From Pararhizobium gei (lineage in GTDB: Bacteria > Pseudomonadota > Alphaproteobacteria > Rhizobiales > Rhizobiaceae), in the NCBI RefSeq assembly GCF_029223885.1, contig NZ_CP119409.1, forward strand, positions 584,001 to 648,000: DNA of 64,000 bases. Reading direction: 5' to 3'. The notes beneath the pieces were generated by a model. The model was not told where the DNA came from, did no database searches, and saw only the letters and a list, made by a program, of their open reading frames with translations. Positions 9,731-19,293 of this stretch are shown one piece after another; the first letter of the stretch is position 1; each line of letters opens with the position of its first letter. The translations under genes and the position numbers were made by a program.

Positions 9731-9809
9731 CAAAAGCCGCGCAATTGTGAATGATCCCGGGAAAGGCGGCTTCCGACCCACAGGATTATTCACAATTGCG
9801 CGGCTTTTG
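9731..9809. repeat. Perfect 22-base inverted repeat between tadC and tadD
   Basis: Arms at 9731-9752 and 9788-9809 are exact reverse complements of 22 bases, separated by 35 bases. It sits between convergent tadC and tadD. Each strand leaves the stem with a TTTTG run, so it may work as a two-way terminator, but the stem is longer than an ordinary terminator and the loop is large. Confidence 0.85.
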
Positions 9810-9849
9810 AATCAGTAGAACTGGTTTTAAAGCCGGTGTTCCCGACTGA

Positions 9850-10671
9850 TCAGTTTGTGCCCTGGTCTTCCTTGGCAAGCTTTTGCCAGGCGTTCTGCTG
9901 CGACATGATCGAGCGTAGATATCTGAGATTTGCCTCGGCCTGATCGGGCGACAATTCCTGCTTTGCGATTTTTTCGGCTTCTGCGAAACGTCCCTGCAGG
10001 CCGATGGCAAGAGCCAGATTTTGCCGGACGCTGCTGTCGGCACCCGGTTGCTCGACGGCCGAACGCAAATAGGTTTCGGCCGTCTTCAGATCCTTGTTGA
10101 GCAGATAGGACATGCCGATGTTGGACAGGACCGTCGGTTCGTTCGGCTGGATCTGAAGAGCTTCGCGATAACGCTCACGGGCCTCTGACGCCCGTCCAAG
10201 CTGGTCGAGGATGGCGCCCTCGGCCGATTTCAGCTTCCAGTCCGGCCGATCGGGTGTCTGGGCCCGGGAGATCGTCACCAGCGCCTGCTCAAGCTGGCCG
10301 GCAGCGGCCTGGGATTTTCCGTAGGCGGCAAGAACTTCCCTGTCCGTCGGAAACCTGATCGCCACCTGCTGCATGACAGCGAGCGCCTGCTGATTGCGGC
10401 CCGTCATTTTCAGAACATTCGCGTAATTGAGGCCCGCATTGCGATCATTGGGATTGCGTTCATAAGCCTTCCCGACGGTTTCCGCGGCCCCGGCGAGTTC
10501 GGTGGCGTTCATCGACTGGACCGGTTTCGAGAAGCTCGCCGACGGTATCGAACCCGTTGTCAGTTCCTTCTTTTGCGTTGTGCATCCGGAAAGAGCGAGC
10601 GCAACGACAGCCGCGATCGATGCCGCGTGCAAAAACCGATTTTCTGACAGAAATGAATATCCACGTGACAT
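9850..10671 (-). CDS. tadD: TadD-like TPR pilus lipoprotein
   Basis: A 273-residue protein with a lipoprotein signal ending in LSGC (cysteine near residue 30) followed by tetratricopeptide repeats over about residues 70-240 (runs such as NPNDRNAGLNYANVL and QPNEPTVLSNIGMSYLL). TadD proteins are pilotin-like partners of the Flp pilus secretin. The start at 10671 was chosen over an upstream ATG because AGGGG precedes it and the lipoprotein signal then has a normal length. Convergent orientation to tadC is unusual relative to fully collinear tad operons. Confidence 0.87.
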   Translation of the reverse strand: MSRGYSFLSENRFLHAASIAAVVALALSGCTTQKKELTTGSIPSASFSKPVQSMNATELAGAAETVGKAYERNPNDRNAGLNYANVLKMTGRNQQALAVMQQVAIRFPTDREVLAAYGKSQAAAGQLEQALVTISRAQTPDRPDWKLKSAEGAILDQLGRASEARERYREALQIQPNEPTVLSNIGMSYLLNKDLKTAETYLRSAVEQPGADSSVRQNLALAIGLQGRFAEAEKIAKQELSPDQAEANLRYLRSIMSQQNAWQKLAKEDQGTN

Positions 10672-10751
10672 GGCCCGATGCCCCTCAGCCTGTTGACCTT
10701 GCACCGGACGCAATCCCCAGATAACGGCGCAATCTTCATTCCATCAATAAT

Positions 10752-10767
10752 CTGTTAACCCTAACAG
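10752..10767. promoter_or_regulatory. Palindrome in the tadD/aminopeptidase divergent promoter
   Basis: CTGTTA, four bases, TAACAG is a perfect inverted repeat containing TTAACC. A further GTTAATC follows at about 10771. It lies in the 140-base gap between the divergent tadD and the M17 aminopeptidase and resembles CtrA-type sequence. Function is inferred. Confidence 0.3.
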
Positions 10768-10811
10768 AGCGTTAATCAGCTGATTCTGCACCGTTCCTTT
10801 CAAGGATTTCC

Positions 10812-12203
10812 ATGTCGTTCTACCAATTCATCGACCGCCCTTCGCCCTTCATCGCACATTCGGATTCGACGCTGCCGGTCTTTGCCGTCACGCCGGGGGA
10901 CATCGAACAGGGAACCCTGCTCCCGGCCGTTCTCGACTGGGCACGCAAAGCGGGTTTCAAGGGCGAATCCGGCGCTGTGCTGCTGATCCCGTCGGTAGAC
11001 GGCGGGCTCGGCGGCGCTTTGTTTGGACTTGGCGCCAACCCCTCGGAAGCACCGTTTCTGAGCGGAAAACTGCCGCGGACCCTGCCAGCCGGGCGGTGGC
11101 ATATCGAGACGTCATCGCTGACGGCGGACCAGCTGGCGCTCGGATACGGACTGGGTGCCTATCGATTCGACCGCTACAAGACGGCTGCGGGCGAGGCGCC
11201 GCTCCTCTCGCTATCCGCCGATGCAGACGCCACGGATATGGGGCGGCAGATCGCCGGCATTTACCTGGCGCGGGACCTGATCAATATGCCGACCAACGAC
11301 ATGGGTCCGAACGCGCTGGAAAAGGCCTTTCGCGCGCTTGGCGAGCACTATGGTGCAACGGTGTCCGCAGTGCTCGGCGATGACCTTCTGGCGCAGAATT
11401 TTCCGCTCATTCATACCGTCGGCCGTGCCAGTGCAGAAGCGCCCAGGCTTCTCGACATGCGCTGGGGCAGGCCGGGGCGCCGCAAGGTGACGCTGGTCGG
11501 AAAAGGCGTCTGCTTCGACACCGGCGGGCTCGATATCAAGCCCGCATCCTCGATGCTGCTGATGAAGAAGGATATGGGCGGGGCAGCCAACGTAATGGGC
11601 CTTGCGCTGATGATCATGGACGCGAAGCTCGCCGTCGATCTGCGCGTCCTTCTGCCCGTCGTCGAGAATTCCATTTCCGCCAACGCCTTCCGTCCCGGCG
11701 ATATCTATCGTAGCCGGAAGGGCCTGACGGTGCAGATTGACAATACGGATGCCGAAGGTCGGCTGATTCTCGCCGACGCGCTCGCCTATGCCGACGAGGA
11801 GGATGTCGACCTGATCATCGACATGGCAACTCTTACAGGCGCGGCCCGGGTGGCGCTCGGGCCGGATCTGCCTCCCTTTTACACGGATGACGAAGAGCTG
11901 GCTCGTGATCTTTCCGAGGCAAGCCGGACTGTCGACGATCCCCTGTGGCGCATGCCGCTTTTCAAGGGATACGAAAAGGACATTGCCACGCGCATCGCCG
12001 ATCTCACCAACGCGCCGTCAGGCGGAATGGCGGGATCCATAACCGCTGCTCTGTTTCTCAAGCGCTTCGTGACCAGCGCCAGACGCTGGGTGCATCTCGA
12101 CATTTTCGGCTGGTCACCGGCGGAGCGTCCGCACTCCCCGCTGGGCGGAGAAGCGCAAGCGATCCGCGCGCTGTATCATCTGATCCGCCAGGAAAACCTC
12201 TAG
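10812..12203 (+). CDS. Leucyl aminopeptidase family (M17) protein
   Basis: A 463-residue cytoplasmic metallo-exopeptidase of the M17 family. The metal-binding and catalytic signatures are present: KGVCFDTGGLDIKP near residues 231-244, KKDMGGAA (metal-binding Asp and catalytic region) and NTDAEGRLILADAL near residues 311-324, containing the NTDAEGR signature. The N-terminal domain is shorter and diverges from classic PepA, which is about 500 residues, so a specific name is not assigned. It probably removes N-terminal residues during peptide turnover. Confidence 0.93.
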   Translation: MSFYQFIDRPSPFIAHSDSTLPVFAVTPGDIEQGTLLPAVLDWARKAGFKGESGAVLLIPSVDGGLGGALFGLGANPSEAPFLSGKLPRTLPAGRWHIETSSLTADQLALGYGLGAYRFDRYKTAAGEAPLLSLSADADATDMGRQIAGIYLARDLINMPTNDMGPNALEKAFRALGEHYGATVSAVLGDDLLAQNFPLIHTVGRASAEAPRLLDMRWGRPGRRKVTLVGKGVCFDTGGLDIKPASSMLLMKKDMGGAANVMGLALMIMDAKLAVDLRVLLPVVENSISANAFRPGDIYRSRKGLTVQIDNTDAEGRLILADALAYADEEDVDLIIDMATLTGAARVALGPDLPPFYTDDEELARDLSEASRTVDDPLWRMPLFKGYEKDIATRIADLTNAPSGGMAGSITAALFLKRFVTSARRWVHLDIFGWSPAERPHSPLGGEAQAIRALYHLIRQENL

Positions 12204-12281
12204 CCGTCCTATACATCAGCACCGCAAGCGCTCCTTGTTCTCAAAAGAAGCGGGCACTTGCGGTATGCGTCCGCAGGTAAA

Positions 12282-13733
12282 CTACTCGTTTATCAGCCGC
12301 TTCAGCAATTCGATTTCATGGCTGAGCTTGGTATCGCCTGAGATCAGGTCTTCGATCTTGCGCACGGCATGCAAAACCGTCGTGTGGTCGCGTCCGCCGA
12401 AGCGCCGGCCGATTTCCGGGAAGGAGCGGGGCGTAAGCGCCTTGGCCAGATACATGGCGATCTGGCGCGGCTTGACGATGACGCGGGTACGGCGGTTGGA
12501 GACCAGTTCCTGTCGGGAAACATTGTAGTGCTTGGCAACGACGCGCTGAATATCCTCGATGCGCACACGGCGCGGCTCTCCGGCATTGACCAGATGGCTC
12601 AGCAGCGCATCGACCCGCTCGATCGTCAGATGCGGCTCGAAACTCCGTCGGAAAAGCAGTTGATTGAAAGCACCTTCCAGCTCCCGGCCGCTTGCCGTAA
12701 TGTTGCGGGCGACATGGCTGAGAACGTCAGCAGGAATATCGAGCGATGCATCGTCCTGTCGCGCCACCTGAAGCCGCCGCTTGAGAATTTCCAGACGCAT
12801 TTCGTAGTCCGGACCTTCCATTTCGATCGCGACACCACCCTGAAGGCGCGACCGGACGCGCGGATCGAGCGATTCAAGTTCCCAAGGGGCGCGGTCGGCG
12901 GCAACGACCACCTGTTTGGCGCTGTCGAGAAGCATGTTGAGCAGGTGGCAAAACTCGTTCTGGATCGACTTGCCCTGCAGGAACTGCATGTCGTCAATGA
13001 TCAGAAGGTCGATATTGCGCAGCGTTTCCTTCAGCGACAAGGCGTCGTTGTCGCGAATGGCTGTCGCAAAGCGCCACATGAAATATTCGGCAGTCAGGTA
13101 GACGACACGCGGCATGCGCGGGCTGTGAATGGCGCCTGTGGCAATAGCCTGCAGCAGGTGCGTCTTGCCAAGACCGACACTGGAATGGATGAAAAGGGGA
13201 TTGAAGCGCACGGCACCGGCGCCTGCTTCGGCAATGGTCTTTGCAGCGGCCAGAGCAACGCGGTTTGACGATCCCTCGACAAAGCTGTCGAACGTATAAC
13301 GGGGATCGAGCGGCGAGCCGAACAAAGGCCCTGCAACGGGTTGCGGCTTCTGGAAAGCGCTCACAGTGGCTGCGGCATGCTGGGCGATGCTCTGCGGTGC
13401 CTGCTTTCGTGTCAAAGGGGAGACCGATGCATCGGAACTGTCTATCGAAGCTGCATCGTCAGACGTCCCCGCACGGGCGCCCCGGGTGGCACTGCGCACC
13501 AGGATTTCAACCTTGAGAATTTCGGCGTCTTCCTGCTGGAAGAGGCTGGCGATCAGATCGAGATAGCGGTTGTTGATCCAGGATTTCAGGAACGTGGTGG
13601 GGACGGACAGCCGAACGACGCTTTTCGACATCGAGTGAAGCTTCAGACGGCCGAACCAGCTGGCGAAGACATCGGCGCCGACCTGGGCCTTCAGACGTGC
13701 ACTGACGCGTTCGAACAGTGCATTGTGTCCCAT
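12282..13733 (-). CDS. dnaA: Chromosomal replication initiator DnaA
   Basis: Initiates chromosome replication by binding DnaA boxes and opening the origin. Domain I is at the start ([25 protein letters not shown]); the AAA+ domain has Walker [10 protein letters not shown] near residues 185-193 and Walker [11 protein letters not shown] near 245; domain IV carries [17 protein letters not shown] near 447-463. The start at 13733 gives 483 residues, a normal alphaproteobacterial length, and follows GGGAGAGG. The frame stays open to 13889 with several upstream ATGs, so an N-terminal extension of up to 52 residues cannot be excluded. In related genomes the origin itself is usually near hemE, which is not in this window. 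Confidence 0.96.
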   Translation of the reverse strand: MGHNALFERVSARLKAQVGADVFASWFGRLKLHSMSKSVVRLSVPTTFLKSWINNRYLDLIASLFQQEDAEILKVEILVRSATRGARAGTSDDAASIDSSDASVSPLTRKQAPQSIAQHAAATVSAFQKPQPVAGPLFGSPLDPRYTFDSFVEGSSNRVALAAAKTIAEAGAGAVRFNPLFIHSSVGLGKTHLLQAIATGAIHSPRMPRVVYLTAEYFMWRFATAIRDNDALSLKETLRNIDLLIIDDMQFLQGKSIQNEFCHLLNMLLDSAKQVVVAADRAPWELESLDPRVRSRLQGGVAIEMEGPDYEMRLEILKRRLQVARQDDASLDIPADVLSHVARNITASGRELEGAFNQLLFRRSFEPHLTIERVDALLSHLVNAGEPRRVRIEDIQRVVAKHYNVSRQELVSNRRTRVIVKPRQIAMYLAKALTPRSFPEIGRRFGGRDHTTVLHAVRKIEDLISGDTKLSHEIELLKRLINE

Positions 13734-14723
13734 ATGTCCGGCCTCTCCCGCTGAAATGTCGGACAACTGCGTCCTGACCTGACGTCCGTTCTCCCCATTC
13801 TCGAATACGATCGCCGCCGTCATCAAATTGCCAAGCATATTGCCGCCTTCCAAAATCATTCCCGATGCCGTCATGACTGACGGCGCCAACTCTTAATGTT
13901 TGTCCAGGCGGCCCTTTTTACAGGTATACCGCCGTTCAAACGCCTGCAGTGCCGGTCCGACAACCCTCATCTTCCCGTTCCGGCTTTTCATCGTGCAAAT
14001 TCGTTCAGTCAAAGCCAAACGCATGTCCCGCTTGCACGGTTTCATTCAAGTCCCGGCCCACCCGTTCGCAATTGGGCTTCCTGTCAACAGCTTCCCCCGC
14101 CCGTCACGAAGGAGATCTGCGGATGGGCGACGCATCCCCTTGCGTCGTCGTCTCGCTACGCAATACCTGTTCCTCAGCTAGTTCTGGATTCATCTTGCAC
14201 CCGCAACCAGAAATAGAAAATCGTCGTTCCGGACGATCAAAATCGCACGGATGGGAATATTCTCAACTGATTGATGGAACGTGTGGAACCACCCCGTTAC
14301 AGAAAGACTAAGCGAAGTTGAACGGCCCGAGGGCTGATCTTTCGTCTTGTTCGCGAGTGTCCCCGCGCCTTCTGTGAGAGGCATTTAGGCAGGATCGTGA
14401 GGCAAGATCAATCGCGAATTTTGTGGCCGCGCGAGCCTTGGCCGTTGACTCTCATAGCGTGTCCTGCATGGCCGGCATCTGTGCCAAAGAGAATCGCTTT
14501 TGAATCAAGGGCTTTGATTTTCGCCTGAGATCTAAGGCGGGAAAAAGCAGAAAAAATAAAAATTCTCTTGACTCAATGTGGAGGCGCGAGGCGCACGGCC
14601 ATGATGCGCGCTTATCGTCGGTCCTCGCATAAATGTTTGAAATTAAACATTTTTTTGTGTCACGGCTCTGACACAATGGTCTGTTTTAGACGTCTCTTTT
14701 GTAGGCTCGCCAGTGAGAATCAG
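13734..14723. other. Long gap upstream of dnaA
   Basis: Nearly 1 kb separates dnaA from rpsT. The 156 bases next to dnaA may be coding if a longer DnaA start is used. The remainder has no convincing gene. It becomes AT-rich at about 14500-14700 and holds small hairpins: AATCAA/TTGATT at 14503-14519, ATGTTT/AAACAT at 14633-14650 followed by a T run, and TTGTGTCA/TGACACAA at 14655-14676. No consensus TTATCCACA DnaA box was found by eye. It most likely contains the dnaA promoter and leader. Confidence 0.5.
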
Positions 14724-14748
14724 AAAAGCCCGGTCGCAGGACCGGGCT
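14724..14748 (-). terminator. Intrinsic terminator of rpsT
   Basis: On the minus strand AGCCCGGTC, a four-base loop and GACCGGGCT are followed by TTTT. It lies 31 bases after the rpsT stop. Confidence 0.85.
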
Positions 14749-14778
14749 AAGGCATTAAGGAAATTTTAATAAGCCGGC

Positions 14779-15045
14779 TTAGGCCGAAAGTGCCTTTACG
14801 CGGCTCGCCAGACGCGAAACTTTGCGCGATGCGGTGTTGGCATGAAGCACGCCCTTGGTGGCGGCGCGCATCAGTTCGGGCTGGGCTGCCTTCAGGGCTG
14901 CCTGGGCCACTGCCTGGTCGCCGGAAGCGATGGCTTCTTCGACCTTGCGGATGAAACCGCGGACGCGCGAACGGCGGGACTTGTTGACTTCCGTGCGGCG
15001 GGCGATCTTGCGGGTCGCTTTTTTCGCCGAAGTTGTATTGGCCAT
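14779..15045 (-). CDS. rpsT: 30S ribosomal protein S20
   Basis: An 88-residue, lysine/arginine-rich ribosomal protein that binds 16S rRNA. The start [17 protein letters not shown] and the run [19 protein letters not shown] are characteristic of S20. Length is normal. It is transcribed toward dnaA, the conserved alphaproteobacterial order, but a strong terminator lies between them. Confidence 0.98.
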   Translation of the reverse strand: MANTTSAKKATRKIARRTEVNKSRRSRVRGFIRKVEEAIASGDQAVAQAALKAAQPELMRAATKGVLHANTASRKVSRLASRVKALSA

Positions 15046-15247
15046 TTGTGTCTCTCTTCGTGATCTGACAAAAACTTCCGCTTCGCCGTGTCCGGTCGCT
15101 GCGACCTGTCATCCAAGCAATTCGGGAGCAATATCGGAAAACCTTGGAGCGGCTTTCCAAACTGTGGGCGGCATATAGCCTTAAACACCGTGCCAGTCAA
15201 CGCGCTATTTTCGGAAAAGGCGGTCCCGCCTTTCTGCCGCAAAGGCA

Positions 15248-16138
15248 TTATTTCTGGCATTTAGCGCAATAGAATGTCGAGCGCCCGGCCTGCACGATGC
15301 GGGCCACCACGCCGCCGCAACCCGGTTTTGTGCAGGTGTGGCCCTCCCGGTCGTAGACGGCAAAGCTGTGCTGGAAATAGCCGAGCGTTCCATCGGTTCG
15401 GATATGGTCGCGAAGCGACGATCCGCCCGCCTGGATGGCGTCAGCGATCACGGCGCGGATGGCGTCGGTCAGGACGAGCAGCGTCGTCTTCGGTTTGCCC
15501 TTGTCATCGACGAGTGTGCCGGCAGCGCGTTTGGGGGAAAGCCCGGCGCGCCAGAGAGCCTCGCAGACATAGATATTGCCGAGGCCGGCAATATTCCTCT
15601 GGTCAAGCAGGGCGGATTTAAGGGGTTGCGCTTTTCCGAAAAGCCGACCGGCGAGATAGGCGGCGTCGAGCACGTTGCCGGTCGGCTCTTCGCCGAGCCC
15701 GCGAAAGAACAAGTGGCTGGCAATGGCGTCGCGCTGGGTGATGTCCATGAAGCCGAAGCGGCGGGGGTCATTGTAGATCACCCGCACCGGACCTTTGTCC
15801 GTTTCCAGATGGAAGACGACGTGATCGTGCTTTTCGTCCTTGCCGCGCGGATGGTGGAAGTCACCAGGTATGTCCGATCCGTCGCCATCTTCCACCCGGA
15901 AGGAGCCGGACATGCCAAGATGGGCGATGATGACGTCGCCTCCGTCCAGATCGATCAGCAGATATTTCGCGCGCCGTCCAAGCGAAAGGATGCGGCGGCC
16001 GGAGGCGCGGGTGGTGAAATCGACAGGAAACGGGAAGCGCAGATCGGGCCGCCGCAGCTCCGCGCGGGCAAGCATCGCTCCCTCCATTACCGGTGCAAGA
16101 CCTCGTCTCACCGTCTCCACTTCGGGAAGCTCGGGCAT
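15248..16138 (-). CDS. mutM: Formamidopyrimidine-DNA glycosylase
   Basis: A 296-residue base-excision repair enzyme that removes oxidised purines such as 8-oxoguanine and cleaves the abasic site. After removal of Met1 the N-terminus is [13 protein letters not shown], giving the catalytic Pro and Glu. The helix-two-turn-helix region (about 165-235, [20 protein letters not shown]) and the C-terminal zinc finger (CTKPGC ... FYCAKCQK) are intact. The start at 16138 is fixed by AAGGAGA; an upstream in-frame ATG would bury the catalytic proline. It diverges from ubiE. Confidence 0.97.
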   Translation of the reverse strand: MPELPEVETVRRGLAPVMEGAMLARAELRRPDLRFPFPVDFTTRASGRRILSLGRRAKYLLIDLDGGDVIIAHLGMSGSFRVEDGDGSDIPGDFHHPRGKDEKHDHVVFHLETDKGPVRVIYNDPRRFGFMDITQRDAIASHLFFRGLGEEPTGNVLDAAYLAGRLFGKAQPLKSALLDQRNIAGLGNIYVCEALWRAGLSPKRAAGTLVDDKGKPKTTLLVLTDAIRAVIADAIQAGGSSLRDHIRTDGTLGYFQHSFAVYDREGHTCTKPGCGGVVARIVQAGRSTFYCAKCQK

Positions 16139-16314
16139 CAGCGTCTCCTTGAGCCTCCGGTTCCATCCTTTGGCAATTCCATTCGCCGTGCACATACCCT
16201 ATATCAGACGCAGTCCGAAAGGGCGGGCCGCAGGCGCGATCACTCCGCAGAGATAGCGGGGGCAAGGCCAGTTCGCTATGGTCGCCGTGAATTTGATAAC
16301 ATGGAGTATTTCAT

Positions 16315-17091
16315 ATGAGTGGTGAGCGCACGTCTGCCGATGGCGGCATGGAAACCTCCTATGGTTTCCGTCAGGTCGGCCAGGGAGAAAAGCAGGCGCT
16401 CGTCAACGATGTCTTCCATAAAGTCGCCAAGCGCTACGACATCATGAACGACGTCATGTCCATGGGCCTGCACCGGGCCTGGAAGGACGCGATGATCTCG
16501 GCTCTCAATCCGCGCCGTTCGCAGGATTACAAGGTGCTCGACGTGGCTGGCGGCACTGGCGACATCGCCTTCCGCATTGTCGAGGCATCCGATCGCAAAG
16601 CCCATGCGACCGTACTCGACATCAACGGCTCGATGCTTGCCGTCGGCGCCGAACGTGCTGAAAAGAAGGGGCTGGCGCACAATCTCGCTTTCGTCGAGGC
16701 CAATGCCGAGGAGCTGCCTTTCGAGGCCAATTCCTTCGATGCCTATACGATCGCGTTCGGTATTCGAAACGTGCCGCGCATCGATGTGGCGCTCAGCGAA
16801 GCCTACCGGGTCCTGAAACGCGGCGGGCGCCTTCTGGTGCTGGAGTTTTCCGAAGTCGAGATGCCGCTGCTCGACAAGGTCTATGATGCCTGGTCCTTCA
16901 ATGCGATCCCGAAATTCGGCAAGATGGTCACCGGTGACGGCGAACCCTATCAGTATCTGGTGGAGTCGATCCGCAAGTTCCCCAACCAGCGCGACTTCGC
17001 CGCCATGATCGAAAAGGCGGGGTTTTCCCGCGTCGTCTTCACCAATTATACCGGTGGCATCGCAGCACTCCATTCGGGCTGGAAGATCTGA
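16315..17091 (+). CDS. ubiE: Ubiquinone/menaquinone C-methyltransferase UbiE
   Basis: A 258-residue SAM-dependent methyltransferase adding the C-methyl group to the quinone ring in ubiquinone synthesis. The SAM-binding motif [14 protein letters not shown] lies near residues 72-85; family signatures [18 protein letters not shown] (about 41-58) and the later IRNVP region are present. It forms a unit with ubiB, which begins 57 bases downstream. Confidence 0.97.
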   Translation: MSGERTSADGGMETSYGFRQVGQGEKQALVNDVFHKVAKRYDIMNDVMSMGLHRAWKDAMISALNPRRSQDYKVLDVAGGTGDIAFRIVEASDRKAHATVLDINGSMLAVGAERAEKKGLAHNLAFVEANAEELPFEANSFDAYTIAFGIRNVPRIDVALSEAYRVLKRGGRLLVLEFSEVEMPLLDKVYDAWSFNAIPKFGKMVTGDGEPYQYLVESIRKFPNQRDFAAMIEKAGFSRVVFTNYTGGIAALHSGWKI

Positions 17092-17147
17092 CGCATGACG
17101 ATTGTTGTAATTCGCGCCCCGGTCTCCCAACGCTCCGGTGAAGCATC

Positions 17148-18722
17148 ATGAGCACGATTGGCGGCTATGCGCGTCTGGTCCGCATCGGCTGGGTTCTGGT
17201 CCGCGAAGGTGTCGTCTCGGCGCTGCCTTCCGAAAACCTGCCGCCCCTTGTCCGTTTGGCGCAATCCTTCGCCGGTCTTTTCGCTCGCCGCCGTGCGGTT
17301 CGTGAGGATCGCAGCGACAGGCTCGCCCGCGCGATCGAGCGGCTTGGACCGTCCTATGTGAAAATCGGTCAGTTTCTCGCGACCCGTCCGGATGTGGTCG
17401 GCGCGGATTTTGCCCAGGATCTCTCCTTCCTGCAGGACCGCATGGCGACCTTTCCGATCGCACAGGCCTATTCGGCGGTCGAAGGATCGCTTGGCCGGCC
17501 GGTTTCGGAACTTTATCTGTCTTTTGGTGAGCCGATCGCCGCGGCATCGATTGCACAGGTCCATCCGGCCATCGTCCTGAGGGATGGCCAAGAGCAGAAA
17601 GTCGCGGTCAAGGTCATCCGTCCCGGCGTGCGGCAGCGTTTCGCCCATGATCTCGAGGCCATGTTCCTCGTTTCGCATCTTCAGGTCCGGTTTCTTCCGC
17701 ATACCCGGCGGCTGCGCCCTGTCGAAGTGACCAAGACGCTCAAGCAGACAACGAGGATCGAGATGGACCTGCGGCTCGAAGCGGCCGCCCTGTCGGAAAT
17801 AGCGGAGAACACCGCAGGCGACCCCGGCTTCCGTGTGCCCAAGGTCGATTGGGAGCGGACCGGGCGCGATGTCGTAACCATGGAATGGATCGACGGCATC
17901 AAGATGGCGGATGTCGAGGGGTTGCGCCGGGCGGGTCACGATCTGAACCTTCTGGCGGAAACGCTGATCCAGTCCTTCCTGCGCCACACGCTGCGCGACG
18001 GTTTCTTTCATGCCGACATGCACCAGGGCAATCTCTTCGTCGATCCGCAGGGCATGGTGGTGGCCGTCGATTTCGGCATTGTCGGCCGTCTCGGCAAGAA
18101 GGAGCGCCGGTTCCTTGCCGAAATCCTGTTTGGTTTCATCACGCGCGACTATCGCCGGGTGGCCGACGTGCATTTCGAGGCGGGCTATGTACCCGGTCAC
18201 CACGATGCAGCAAGCTTTGCCCAGGCGATCCGCGCCATCGGCGAGCCGATCCACGGCCAGCCGGCCGAAACCATTTCCATGGCGAAGCTTTTGACACTGC
18301 TGTTCGAAGTGACCGAATTGTTCGACATGGAAACGCGTCCGGAACTGGTCATGCTGCAAAAGACCATGGTCGTCGTCGAAGGCGTCGCGCGCACGCTCAA
18401 TCCAGGCTTCAACATGTGGCAGGCATCGGAGCCTGTCGTCAGCGCCTGGATTCGCGACAATCTCGGCCCCAAGCGCATCGTGTCCGACATGAAGGACGGA
18501 TTTCATGCAGCGCTCAGGCTGGCCGAGGCGGCCCCGGAAATTGCTGCAAAGACGGAGAAGTTTTCCCGCGACCTGACCGATATGGCTGAAAACGGTTTCC
18601 GCTTCGACGCGCAGACCGCCGAGGCAATCGGCCGCGCGGAAGCCCGTCACAGCCGCTCCGGCCGCGTCGCGCTCTGGGTGATTGCCGCAGCGCTGCTAAC
18701 CATCGCCTGGCAAATCGGCTGA
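17148..18722 (+). CDS. ubiB: Ubiquinone biosynthesis kinase-like protein UbiB
   Basis: A 524-residue ABC1/ADCK/UbiB atypical kinase-like protein needed for ubiquinone synthesis. It shows the KxGQ motif (KIGQFLATRPD, about residues 69-79), the alanine-rich loop AAASIAQVH, the catalytic-loop region FFHADMHQGNLFVD and VAVDFGIVGRL. A C-terminal hydrophobic segment (about residues 505-522) would anchor it to the inner membrane beside the quinone pool. It is probably co-transcribed with ubiE. Confidence 0.96.
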   Translation: MSTIGGYARLVRIGWVLVREGVVSALPSENLPPLVRLAQSFAGLFARRRAVREDRSDRLARAIERLGPSYVKIGQFLATRPDVVGADFAQDLSFLQDRMATFPIAQAYSAVEGSLGRPVSELYLSFGEPIAAASIAQVHPAIVLRDGQEQKVAVKVIRPGVRQRFAHDLEAMFLVSHLQVRFLPHTRRLRPVEVTKTLKQTTRIEMDLRLEAAALSEIAENTAGDPGFRVPKVDWERTGRDVVTMEWIDGIKMADVEGLRRAGHDLNLLAETLIQSFLRHTLRDGFFHADMHQGNLFVDPQGMVVAVDFGIVGRLGKKERRFLAEILFGFITRDYRRVADVHFEAGYVPGHHDAASFAQAIRAIGEPIHGQPAETISMAKLLTLLFEVTELFDMETRPELVMLQKTMVVVEGVARTLNPGFNMWQASEPVVSAWIRDNLGPKRIVSDMKDGFHAALRLAEAAPEIAAKTEKFSRDLTDMAENGFRFDAQTAEAIGRAEARHSRSGRVALWVIAAALLTIAWQIG

Positions 18723-18839
18723 TTGTCTCCTCCTGGGCTGGCCCTGTTCCTTTCGGAACTGTGCCTGCGCGGTGGATATGAGAGTGTCCTCTTCAAGGAT
18801 GAGGCGGGCTCATCCAGGCGATCTTAAGGAGAGGCCACC

Positions 18840-19098
18840 ATGCGTAAACTGATCATTGCTTCTATCGTTGCCGCGAGTGCGGCTCTGTCTTTCGCAGCCC
18901 CTTCCCAGGCGGGCGGCTATTATGGCGGCCACAGCGGTGGCTATTATGATGGCGGCTACCAGCAGGTCGACCACTATTACGGCCACAAGCGCCACTACAA
19001 GAAGACATATCACCAGCCGACCTGCTGGGATCAAAAAGGTCCGCAAGTACGACTACTACGGCAATCTCGTCGTCAAGCGCATCAAGGTTTGCGACTGA
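18840..19098 (+). pseudogene. Small exported Gly/Tyr/His-rich protein, frameshifted
   Basis: The reading frame starts well: AGGAGAGGCCACC before ATG, signal peptide MRKLIIASIVAASAALSFA ending at SQA, then a GGYYGGHSGGYYDGGY-rich segment and a His/Lys/Tyr stretch to TCWD. At about 19032 the frame shifts: skipping the single C there gives KKVRKYDYYGNLVVKRIKVCD and a stop at 19098, which looks like the natural end of this small rhizobial family. Without the shift the frame runs on with unrelated sequence through the downstream terminator to 19238. This is either a true one-base insertion or a sequencing error near an A5 run. The function of the family is unknown to me. Confidence 0.7.
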
Positions 19099-19128
19099 TA
19101 AGGTCAAGTCCGATCCATTGCCAACCAC

Positions 19129-19156
19129 AAAGCCGGCGCCTTCCCGCCGGCTTTTC
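19129..19156 (+). terminator. Intrinsic terminator after the small exported protein
   Basis: AAAGCCGGCG, loop CCTTCC, CGCCGGCTTT and more T. It falls 30 bases after the stop reached in the shifted frame, and inside the longer unshifted frame, which supports the shifted frame as the ancestral one. Confidence 0.85.
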
Positions 19157-19293
19157 TGCGTCGGTGCCGGAGAGGCAACGCCCTCATGGCCAGGAACATT
19201 ACCAAGATTTCACATCACGCAACGTGATTAAGGCGTAGTTGAACCCTATATCCCGCAGGGCATACCGTCCCAATTCTAGCAAAGAGATGTTTG

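Noticed and set aside
13734..14723. Chromosomal origin at dnaA
   Set aside because: No cluster of DnaA boxes was visible and in related alphaproteobacteria the origin lies near hemE, not dnaA.
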